A stretch of 15,519 nt of DNA from contig CAJUSG010000057.1 in NCBI GenBank assembly GCA_910589085.1, positions 1-15,519 on the forward strand. Direction: 5' to 3'. Made by a program: the position numbers and the translations under genes. Under the pieces are notes generated by a model that did not search any database, was not told where the DNA came from, and saw only the letters and a program-made list of their open reading frames with translations. Source of the stretch: an uncultured Oscillospiraceae bacterium. GTDB taxonomy: Bacteria; Bacillota; Clostridia; Oscillospirales; Oscillospiraceae. Positions 1 to 5,180 of the stretch are shown piece by piece (within the stretch, counting starts at the first letter, position 1; the number at the start of each line of letters is the position of its first letter).

Positions 1-169
1 GGTCGTGGAGCAGGCCCACAATGGACCAGAACTCCGCCTGGTCCCCGTAGCCCAGCTCACGGGCGTACCAGCCCATGACATGCTCCACCGTGATGGCATG
101 GCGGAGATGGAAGGGCTCCTTGTTATACCGGGTCAGCAGGTCCCAGGCCTGAGAGCGGTTGATAGACAT
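1..169 (-). CDS. HD-domain hydrolase, N-terminal part (cut by window edge)
   Basis: Leftward gene of which only the first 56 codons are inside the window. The reading starts MSINRSQAWDLLTRYNKEPF and continues with H24 in HLRHAITVEH before ending exactly at an LLHD motif (H55-D56). This is the layout of small HD-family metal-dependent phosphohydrolases, in which an early His and the HD pair are metal ligands. The start is the ATG at 167-169, preceded by GGAGAG at a normal distance. It lies 75 bp downstream of the DegV gene on the same strand and could be co-transcribed, although a palindromic element (191-219) sits between them. The substrate cannot be predicted: small HD proteins act on many nucleotides and phosphate esters. 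Family call from sequence motif; the rest of the active site is outside the window. Confidence 0.75.
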   Translation of the reverse strand, partial: MSINRSQAWDLLTRYNKEPFHLRHAITVEHVMGWYARELGYGDQAEFWSIVGLLHD

Positions 170-190
170 ATTGATCTCTCCTTGTTGTTT

Positions 191-219
191 TGTAGGGGCG
201 CACATTGTGCGCCCCTGCA
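191..219. repeat. TGTAGGG-bounded palindrome, single hairpin (copy 1)
   Basis: Perfectly placed intergenic inverted repeat: the left arm TGTAGGGGCGCAC (191-203) and right arm GTGCGCCCCTGCA (207-219) are 13-nt arms around ATT, with one G-T type mismatch near the tip. Its ends match three other elements in this window (1208-1288, 12279-12344, 14768-14839). It sits 26 bp after the DegV stop and 21 bp before the start of the HD gene. As RNA it would fold into a very stable hairpin but has no U-tract, so it could trim or stabilise the transcript rather than terminate it. Confidence 0.75.
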
Positions 220-244
220 TTATGACTGTATCCAGGTTCTTTTG

Positions 245-1078
245 TCAATAGGCCACCACGATGCCGCCGTCGTAGGCGTAGACGCTGGAGATGCCCCCTG
301 CCTCGGTGATGAGGATGTGGGCAAATTTGCATTTGGCCTCCACCATGGCTTTCACCTGGAAGGCACGTTCCAGACAGTTGCAGTGGCAGATGGCCAGGGT
401 GCGGCCCACATGGGTGGCGTCGGCGGCGATTTTGTCCACCATCTTGGCCAGCGCCTGCTTGATGGTAAGCGCCTGTCCCAGCTTGCAGATCTCCCCCTCG
501 GGGGTGGCGCCCATGAACAGCTTGATCTTCAGTGCCCCGGTGATAACCGCCTGGAGCTTGGTGAGCCGGCCGTTTTTCCGCAGATTTTCCAGCGACTCCA
601 ACACGAACAATGTCTGCATCTGATAGATGAACTGCTCTACCTCGGTGACCACCCGCTTGAAGGGCATTCCGGCGGAGGCCAGCCGGTGGATGGCCATGGC
701 CACCAGAAGCTCGCCGGAGGCGGCGGAGCAGGAGTTAAACACGTGGACGTTGACCTCCGGGTGCTCCTCCTCCAGCAGCAGACGGGCCTGCTCAGCGCTG
801 TTATGGGAGCCGCTGAGCAGGGCAGACAGGGTGACCACATACACGTCGTCCGCCCCCTGAAATGCGTCCAGATAGGCCTGGGGGGAGGGACAGGAGGTAG
901 ATGGGGCGTCCTCGCTCTGGCGCATGGACCACAGCAGGTCAGCCTGATCGAAGGTCTCGTCGTCCACAAAGGTGCTGCCGTTGGAGCGGATGGTCAGGGG
1001 CACCTTAACAAAGACGGGGTCCTTCAGCATGGCGGGGGTCAGGTCGCAGCAGCTGTCCACTACAATTTTGAAACTCAT
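245..1078 (-). CDS. DegV family fatty-acid-binding protein
   Basis: Protein of 277 residues, the usual DegV length. DegV proteins bind a long-chain fatty acid between two domains; in Firmicutes the FakB members of this family present fatty acids to the kinase FakA. Visible hallmarks are VVDSCCDL at residues 6-13, a TSCPSP segment at 61-66 where the family has TSQPSP for the carboxylate of the lipid, the LSALLSGSHNSA loop at 84-95, and ENLRKNGRLT at 164-173. The family's Gln in TSQPS is Cys here. A TTG nine bases upstream (1085-1087) could extend the frame, but GGAG abuts that TTG and is ideally spaced (9 nt) from the ATG at 1076-1078, so the ATG is chosen. A sigma-70 type promoter is readable at 1125-1153. 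No fakA is nearby, so a FakB role is possible but not shown. Confidence 0.9.
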   Translation of the reverse strand: MSFKIVVDSCCDLTPAMLKDPVFVKVPLTIRSNGSTFVDDETFDQADLLWSMRQSEDAPSTSCPSPQAYLDAFQGADDVYVVTLSALLSGSHNSAEQARLLLEEEHPEVNVHVFNSCSAASGELLVAMAIHRLASAGMPFKRVVTEVEQFIYQMQTLFVLESLENLRKNGRLTKLQAVITGALKIKLFMGATPEGEICKLGQALTIKQALAKMVDKIAADATHVGRTLAICHCNCLERAFQVKAMVEAKCKFAHILITEAGGISSVYAYDGGIVVAY

Positions 1079-1124
1079 ATGCTTCAACTCCAGATGTGGT
1101 ATTTTAAATTAGATTGTGACAACT

Positions 1125-1153
1125 AGTTTACCATACCTTTAAAGGGTTGTAAA
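1125..1153 (-). promoter_or_regulatory. Promoter of the DegV gene
   Basis: On the minus strand: -35 TTTACA (1153-1148), 17-nt spacer, -10 TAAACT (1130-1125). Transcription would start near 1118, giving a leader of about 40 nt before the ATG at 1078. Spacing is ideal and the flanking DNA is locally AT-rich. Recognised by eye only. Confidence 0.55.
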
Positions 1154-1207
1154 GGGGATTTCAAAAATATCGCACGCTTGTCCCATAAATTTAGGAACGG
1201 TGCCGCA

Positions 1208-1288
1208 TGTAGGGCTCTGCCCTTGCCTTATGCCGATCCCATTTTATCCCCTTACGGGGATAGGCAGGGGTAGAACCCCTGCCCTACA
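1208..1288. repeat. TGTAGGG-bounded palindromic element with three hairpins (copy 2)
   Basis: Element of 81 bp bounded by TGTAGGGC (1208-1215) and its exact complement GCCCTACA (1281-1288). Inside are three nested hairpins: AGGGC-TCT-GCCCT (1211-1223), TATCCCC-TTAC-GGGGATA (1245-1262) and GGCAGGGG-TAGAA-CCCCTGCC (1263-1283). It lies 34 bp beyond the trmD stop and may block read-through from trmD into the DegV gene. The remainder of this intergenic stretch (1079-1322) holds only the DegV promoter; no gene was seen. Confidence 0.7.
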
Positions 1289-1322
1289 GGGCATACCAGC
1301 CGGCATTTACAGAGCCCGCCCC

Positions 1323-2066
1323 CTACCCCTCCTCCTCCAGCTCCTTCAGCAGCTTCTGGTCCTCCCTGGAGGTCAGGTCCAGCTTCTCATATAAATCAGG
1401 GCGGCGCTCCCTGGTGCGGAGGATGGACATCTTTCTCCGCCACTGGTCCACCTTGGCGTGGTTGCCCGACAGGAGGATGGGGGGGACCGCGCGGCCGTGC
1501 CACACCTCGGGCCGGGAGTACTGGGGGGCCTCCAGCATTCCGTTCCAGTGGCTCTCGTTCTCGTAGCAGGAGGGGTCGGACAGCACCCCGGGCACCAGCC
1601 GGCACACCGCGTCGGCCACCGCCATGGCGGGTATCTCGCCGCCGGTCATCACAAAATCGCCAATGGAGATTTCCTCGTCTACGCACTCCTCAATAAAGCG
1701 TTCGTCGATCCCCTCGTAGTGGCCGCAGACCAGGATGAGCCGCTGGTAATCGTCCTTCAGCCGCCGGGCGTCCGCCTGGGTGAAGGTCTTTCCCGCCGGG
1801 GACATGTAGATGGTGTGGACCCGCTCCCCCGCCTCTTGGCAGATGTGCTCCCAACACCGGTAAAGGGGATCGGCCTGCATCACCGCTCCCCGGCCTCCAC
1901 CGTAGGGGTAGTCGTCCACCTGCTTCTGTTTATTGACGGTGTAATCCCGGATCTGATGGCACTCGATCCGGATGTGGCCCCGCTCCTGCCCCCGGCCCAA
2001 AACCGACTCACAGAGCATATCTCCCACCACATCGGGAAACAATGTCATAATATCAATACGGTACAT
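1323..2066 (-). CDS. trmD: tRNA (guanine(37)-N1)-methyltransferase
   Basis: Protein of 247 residues, the normal TrmD length. TrmD methylates N1 of G37 in tRNAs with G36, using S-adenosylmethionine bound in a deep trefoil knot, and prevents +1 frameshifting. Recognisable blocks: MYRIDIMTLFPDVV at the start, DDYPYGGGRGAVMQ (51-64), GHYEGIDER (115-123), EISIGDFVMTGGE (132-144) and the C-terminal APQYSRPEVWHG (180-191). The frame is open 20 codons further upstream, but the ATG at 2064-2066 has GGCGGAG in front and matches the family start. Glu171 lies, by eye, where the catalytic Asp169 of the Haemophilus enzyme sits. The usual partners rpsP, rimM and rplS are absent; the gene has its own promoter (2098-2126). 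Confidence 0.95.
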   Translation of the reverse strand: MYRIDIMTLFPDVVGDMLCESVLGRGQERGHIRIECHQIRDYTVNKQKQVDDYPYGGGRGAVMQADPLYRCWEHICQEAGERVHTIYMSPAGKTFTQADARRLKDDYQRLILVCGHYEGIDERFIEECVDEEISIGDFVMTGGEIPAMAVADAVCRLVPGVLSDPSCYENESHWNGMLEAPQYSRPEVWHGRAVPPILLSGNHAKVDQWRRKMSILRTRERRPDLYEKLDLTSREDQKLLKELEEEG

Positions 2067-2097
2067 GCTCGCTCCGCCTTTCCAAAGTTCGAGCAAT

Positions 2098-2126
2098 ATT
2101 ATACGGGATTCTCCCCTCTTTTGCAA
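2098..2126 (-). promoter_or_regulatory. trmD promoter
   Basis: On the minus strand: -35 TTGCAA (2126-2121), 17-nt spacer, perfect -10 TATAAT (2103-2098). The start of transcription would be near 2091, about 25 nt before the trmD ATG. The -35 box is its own reverse complement and may also serve the rightward promoter at 2121-2149. Confidence 0.7.
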
Positions 2127-2149
2127 CGGATTCCGGATAAAAATACTAT
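2121..2149 (+). promoter_or_regulatory. Possible rightward promoter sharing the -35 box with trmD
   Basis: Read rightward, the same TTGCAA (2121-2126) is followed after exactly 17 nt by TACTAT (2144-2149), a 4-of-6 match to the -10 consensus. It would drive the flavodiiron gene. It is weaker than the leftward promoter and competes with the extended -10 at 2169-2177 as the true start. Confidence 0.35.
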
Positions 2150-2168
2150 CGCCTTTTTGGGAAAATTA

Positions 2169-2177
2169 TGCTATGAT
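2169..2177 (+). promoter_or_regulatory. Extended -10 promoter of the flavodiiron gene
   Basis: TGCTATGAT gives a TG-n extended -10 with hexamer TATGAT (2172-2177), a 5-of-6 match. No good -35 lies 17 nt upstream, as is common for extended -10 promoters. It would give a leader of about 35 nt carrying GGGAGG at 2205-2210, 8 nt before the ATG. Confidence 0.5.
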
Positions 2178-2218
2178 AGGGAACGAAAATATTTCTGCAC
2201 AAAAGGGAGGCTTTACCT

Positions 2219-3568
2219 ATGTATTGTACCCGCAATATCACCGATGACCTGATCTGGATCGGCGCCAACGACCGGCAGCACCCCGTCTTTGAGGCGGCCC
2301 ACCCCGTCCCCCGTGGGATGTCCTACAACTCCTACCTGCTGCTGGACGAGAAGACCGTCCTCTTCGACACGGTGGACCGGGCGGTTCAGACCCAGTTTAT
2401 GGAGAATCTGGAGCACGCTCTGGACGGCCGGGGGCTGGACTATATCTTTGTCCACCACATGGAGCCCGACCACGCCGCCACCCTGGGCGACCTGATGCTC
2501 CGCCACCCCGAGGCCCGCATCGTCTGCAACGGCAAGGCGGTCAACATGATCCGCCAGTTCCACGCCGCCGACCCCAAAGGGGCCATCCTGGTGGGCGAGG
2601 GGGACACTCTATCCACCGGACGGCACAGCTTTACCTTTGTGGCCGCACCCATGGTCCACTGGCCCGAGGTGGTGGTGAGCTACGACTCCACCGACAAGAT
2701 CCTCTTCTCCGCAGACGGCTTCGGCTCCTTCGGGGCGCTGAACGGCGTGCTCTTCGCCGACGAGGTGGACTGGGAGCGGGATTGGCTGGATGAGGCCCGC
2801 CGGTACTACACCAACATCGTGGGCAAGTACGGCCCCCAGGTGATGGCCCTGCTGAAAAAGGCCTCCGCCCTGGATATCCAGATGATCTGCCCCCTCCACG
2901 GCCCCGTGTGGCGTAAGGATTTTTCCAGGATTATTGACAAGTACGTGAAATGGGCCTCCTACGAGCCCGAGGTTCAGGGCGTTGTGATTCCCTTTGCCTC
3001 CATCTACGGTCACACAGAGACCGCCGCCAACATACTGGCCTGCCGCCTGGCCGAGCTGGGAGTGCCGGTGGAGATGCACGATGTGTCGGTCTCCCACTAC
3101 TCCAATGTGCTGTCCGACTGCTTCAAGTACAGCCACATCGTCTTTGCCGCCCCCACCTTTAACAACGGCATCTTCGACCCCATGGAGCACCTGCTCCGGG
3201 ACCTGGCCCACCACAACCTGCAAAACCGCAGGGTGGCCCTCATTCAGAATGGCTCCTGGGCCCCCACCAGCGGCAAGCTGATGGCGGAAATTCTGGGTGG
3301 AATGAAGAATATGGAGGTCGTTGAGGCACCTGTTACCCTCAAGTCCGCCCTGGCCCCCGGACAGGAGGGGGAGCTGGAGGCCCTGGCCCGGGCGCTGGCC
3401 GCGTCGGTGAAGGGGGAGGAGCCCGCCCCCGCTCCGGAGGAGACCGCAAAGCCCCGGGGCTTTGTGTGTAAAATCTGCGGTTTTATCTATGAGAGCGACA
3501 CCCTCCCCGAGGACTATGTCTGCCCCATCTGCCGCCGCCCCGCCGCCGACTTTGAGCCTGTACAGTGA
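2219..3568 (+). CDS. Flavodiiron protein (FprA type) fused to a short rubredoxin
   Basis: Protein of 449 residues with three domains. The metallo-beta-lactamase-like diiron domain (about 1-245) has the ligands H80-x-E82-x-D84-H85, H147, D166 and H227. A flavodoxin-like FMN domain (about 253-400) has the phosphate loop ASIYGHTETAA. A C-terminal rubredoxin-like iron site (about 414-449) has CKIC and CPIC. Such enzymes reduce O2 to water or NO to N2O in the cytoplasm of anaerobes, with electrons passed rubredoxin to FMN to diiron. Only 14 residues separate the second and third cysteines, nearer the rubrerythrin-type domain than classical rubredoxin (about 29). The fused electron donor resembles flavorubredoxin, but the linker and site are shorter. 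It stands alone between its promoter region and a hairpin at 3593-3616. All diiron ligands are present, so it should be active. Confidence 0.93.
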   Translation: MYCTRNITDDLIWIGANDRQHPVFEAAHPVPRGMSYNSYLLLDEKTVLFDTVDRAVQTQFMENLEHALDGRGLDYIFVHHMEPDHAATLGDLMLRHPEARIVCNGKAVNMIRQFHAADPKGAILVGEGDTLSTGRHSFTFVAAPMVHWPEVVVSYDSTDKILFSADGFGSFGALNGVLFADEVDWERDWLDEARRYYTNIVGKYGPQVMALLKKASALDIQMICPLHGPVWRKDFSRIIDKYVKWASYEPEVQGVVIPFASIYGHTETAANILACRLAELGVPVEMHDVSVSHYSNVLSDCFKYSHIVFAAPTFNNGIFDPMEHLLRDLAHHNLQNRRVALIQNGSWAPTSGKLMAEILGGMKNMEVVEAPVTLKSALAPGQEGELEALARALAASVKGEEPAPAPEETAKPRGFVCKICGFIYESDTLPEDYVCPICRRPAADFEPVQ

Positions 3569-3592
3569 TACGGCGGAGTATGCCAGTGATAG

Positions 3593-3622
3593 ACGCCGCC
3601 CCGCAAGGGGCGGCGTTCGTCT
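3593..3622 (+). terminator. Hairpin terminator after the flavodiiron gene
   Basis: ACGCCGCCCC (3593-3602), GCAA loop, GGGGCGGCGT (3607-3616): a perfect 10-bp GC-rich stem 25 bp after the stop. It is followed by the T-containing but imperfect tract TCGTCT rather than a clean T-run, so termination strength is uncertain. Confidence 0.6.
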
Positions 3623-3645
3623 GTAAAAAAGTTCTCGCTGCCCCC

Positions 3646-3674
3646 TTGCAAAAAAGGCGTGTATCGTGTATAAT
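3646..3674 (+). promoter_or_regulatory. tRNA-Leu promoter
   Basis: -35 TTGCAA (3646-3651), 17-nt spacer, consensus -10 TATAAT (3669-3674), placing the start of transcription a few bases before the tRNA at 3688. The hexamers and spacing are the same as in the trmD promoter. Confidence 0.75.
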
Positions 3675-3687
3675 ACCTCCCGTACCT

Positions 3688-3774
3688 GCCGGTATGATGG
3701 AATTGGTAGACGTGACGGACTCAAAATCCGTTGGTGGCGACATCGTGTCGGTTCGAGTCCGACTACCGGCACCA
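3688..3774 (+). tRNA. tRNA-Leu (anticodon CAA)
   Basis: An 87-nt class II tRNA. The acceptor stem pairs GCCGGTA (3688-3694) with TACCGGC (3764-3770), followed by discriminator A and an encoded CCA. The anticodon stem ACGGA/TCCGT closes the loop CTCAAAA, giving anticodon CAA, which reads UUG. A long variable arm (TGGCGACATCGTG) and the T-arm GTCGG-TTCGAGT-CCGAC are present. A discriminator A and long variable arm are expected for leucine tRNA. It has its own promoter directly upstream and a strong terminator directly downstream, so it is a single-gene unit. Confidence 0.97.
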
Positions 3775-3775
3775 C

Positions 3776-3813
3776 GCCGGAGCAAGCCTTGTGTCGCTTG
3801 CTCCGGCTTTTTT
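3776..3813 (+). terminator. Intrinsic terminator of tRNA-Leu
   Basis: GCCGGAGCAAGC (3776-3787), 8-nt loop, GCTTGCTCCGGC (3796-3807), then six T (3808-3813). It is a perfect 12-bp stem with a T-run starting one base after the CCA end, a textbook intrinsic terminator. Confidence 0.93.
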
Positions 3814-3831
3814 ATCAGTGCGTGACGCGTT

Positions 3832-3865
3832 GGAGCAAGTGAGGGCCGCTTGCTCCGGCTTTTTT
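3832..3865 (+). terminator. Second, duplicated terminator in front of the exporter gene
   Basis: GGAGCAAG (3832-3839), 9-nt loop, CTTGCTCC (3849-3856), then GGC and six T (3860-3865). Its right arm and T-run repeat 19 nt of the first terminator exactly (CGCTTGCTCCGGCTTTTTT at 3795-3813 and 3847-3865), about 52 bp apart. The T-run ends immediately before the GAGGAGAG ribosome site of the next gene, so the hairpin lies in its leader and may limit read-through expression. Confidence 0.8.
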
Positions 3866-3879
3866 GAGGAGAGACCATT

Positions 3880-4641
3880 ATGGATTATGACAAGCTGCTC
3901 AATGTCTCTGTGGAGCTGGGCTGCCGGCTGATGTACAGCGGGGCGGAAATCTACCGGGTTGAGGAGTCGGTGCGCCGGCTGCTCCAGGCCTACGGTCTGG
4001 AGGCCCCCGAGGTGTTCGCCATTCCCAACTGCGTGATTGTCAGCATCACCACGCCGGAGGGGCACCCCATTACACGGATGAGGCGGATCGCCGGACACGG
4101 CACGGACATTGAGCTTCTGGAGTGCTGTAACGGGCTGTGCCGCCAGCTGTGCGCCGGGCGGCCCCCTGTGGAGGAGGCCCAGGCGCTGGTGTCCGCCCTG
4201 CCGGACAGTACCCCGCGGTACGCCCCCTGGAAGGTGCTGATGGGCTATGGCATCGCGCCGGCCTTTTTCTCCCCCCTCTTTAACGGAGGGGCGTCGGACG
4301 CGGCTGCCGCCCTGCTGGGCGGGCTGGCGGTGGGGCTGTGCCTGCTGTATGGGCGCAGGCTGATCGGCTCAAACAGCTTCTTCCGTACGGCGGTTTGCAG
4401 CGCGGTGGCTTCGCTGCTGTCGCTGGTGCTGGTGCGCGGGGGACTGGGCACGAATGTGGACACGGTGACCATCAGCGTGCTGATGGTGCTGGTGCCCGGT
4501 GTGGCCCTCACCAACGCCATGCGGGAGATTATGGCGGGGGACATCATCTCGGGCCTGTGCCGGGCCGCCGAGTCCATCCTGACGGCCGCCGCCATCGCCA
4601 TCGGGGCCGCCACGGGGCTGTCCATCGGCGGGATATTTTAG
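3880..4641 (+). CDS. Threonine/serine exporter family protein, ThrE N-terminal component (YjjP-like)
   Basis: Protein of 253 residues. The first 110 residues are cytosolic, with the family signature GAEIYRVEESVRRL (about 21-34) and FAIPNCVIVSITTPEG. From about 115 to 253 come around five hydrophobic segments typical of the ThrE_1 domain, including ALLGGLAVGLCLL and ISVLMVLVPGVALTNAMREIMAGD. In Corynebacterium one ThrE polypeptide exports threonine and serine; many bacteria split it in two, as with E. coli YjjP/YjjB, which has been linked to succinate export. The partner gene follows 23 bp later. The start at 3880 has GAGGAGAG at 3866-3873. The exported substrate cannot be told from sequence. 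No separate promoter was found between the tRNA terminator and this gene. Confidence 0.88.
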   Translation: MDYDKLLNVSVELGCRLMYSGAEIYRVEESVRRLLQAYGLEAPEVFAIPNCVIVSITTPEGHPITRMRRIAGHGTDIELLECCNGLCRQLCAGRPPVEEAQALVSALPDSTPRYAPWKVLMGYGIAPAFFSPLFNGGASDAAAALLGGLAVGLCLLYGRRLIGSNSFFRTAVCSAVASLLSLVLVRGGLGTNVDTVTISVLMVLVPGVALTNAMREIMAGDIISGLCRAAESILTAAAIAIGAATGLSIGGIF

Positions 4642-4664
4642 AAGCGGGGACTGGAGGGTTTGAC

Positions 4665-5117
4665 ATGAATGTGATTTGGTTCGACTACGCCCTGCCCTGC
4701 ATCTGCTCCTTCCTGGCCTGCCTGGGCTTTACGCTGGTGTTTAATATTCACGGCGTGGGCAAGCTGATCTGCGGCGTGGGGGGCGCGCTGGGCTGGCTGG
4801 TCTATCTGCTGGCCGGGAAGACCATTTTTGCCGCCTTCCTGGCCTCGGCGGTGATCGGGCTGTATTCGGAGATTATGGCCCGGCTGCGCCGCTGTCCGGT
4901 GACCGGCTACCTGCTGGTGGCGCTGCTGCCCCTGGTGCCCGGGGGCGGGATCTACTACGCCATGAGCTACTGCGTGGAGGGGGATATTCAGCGGTTTTTG
5001 GATACCCTGCTCCACACCTTCGGGATGGCCGCCGCCCTGGCGGTGGGCGCGATGCTGACCGCCTCGCTGTTTCGGGCGGCCTATCCCTACCTGCGCCACC
5101 CCAAAGGACAGGGCTGA
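4665..5117 (+). CDS. Threonine/serine exporter family protein, ThrE C-terminal component (YjjB-like)
   Basis: Small membrane protein of 150 residues made of about five hydrophobic segments, including IWFDYALPCICSFLACLGF, ICGVGGALGWLVYLLAG and VALLPLVPGGGIYYAM. The PLVPGGGIYY signature near residue 88 is characteristic of the ThrE_2 half of split exporters. Its reading frame is open far upstream, overlapping the preceding gene in another frame, but the ATG at 4665 has GGAGGG (4653-4658) six bases before it and gives the normal family length. With the gene at 3880-4641 it should form one two-subunit inner-membrane exporter. The stop at 5115-5117 is followed by 63 bp to the next gene. Confidence 0.87.
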   Translation: MNVIWFDYALPCICSFLACLGFTLVFNIHGVGKLICGVGGALGWLVYLLAGKTIFAAFLASAVIGLYSEIMARLRRCPVTGYLLVALLPLVPGGGIYYAMSYCVEGDIQRFLDTLLHTFGMAAALAVGAMLTASLFRAAYPYLRHPKGQG

Positions 5118-5163
5118 GCTGGCGGGGGGAGGCATATTTTCCGCAATCCTCGGCCAACCTAAT

Positions 5164-5180
5164 CCCATCGAGGTGATGGG
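5164..5180 (+). promoter_or_regulatory. Ribosome binding site displayed in a hairpin loop
   Basis: CCCATC-GAGGT-GATGGG: a perfect 6-bp stem whose 5-nt loop is the Shine-Dalgarno sequence of the oxidoreductase gene, with the ATG starting on the very next base (5181). The ribosome site is thus either presented or constrained by local structure. No ligand-binding fold is apparent around it. Confidence 0.45.

Noticed and set aside
1079..1087. Upstream TTG start for the DegV gene
   Set aside because: GGAG directly abuts this TTG, leaving no spacer, whereas it is nine bases from the ATG at 1078.
5..1126. Long rightward open frame of 373 codons across the DegV gene
   Set aside because: It is antisense to a clear DegV gene, has no family motifs and no ribosome site; long shadow frames are expected in GC-rich DNA.
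2609..3775. Leftward 388-codon frame over the flavodiiron gene and tRNA
   Set aside because: It crosses a tRNA and a terminator and is antisense to a gene with every catalytic residue intact.
3688..3865. Integration (att) site at the 3' end of tRNA-Leu
   Set aside because: The repeat downstream duplicates the terminator, not the tRNA 3' end, and no integrase or mobile genes are present.
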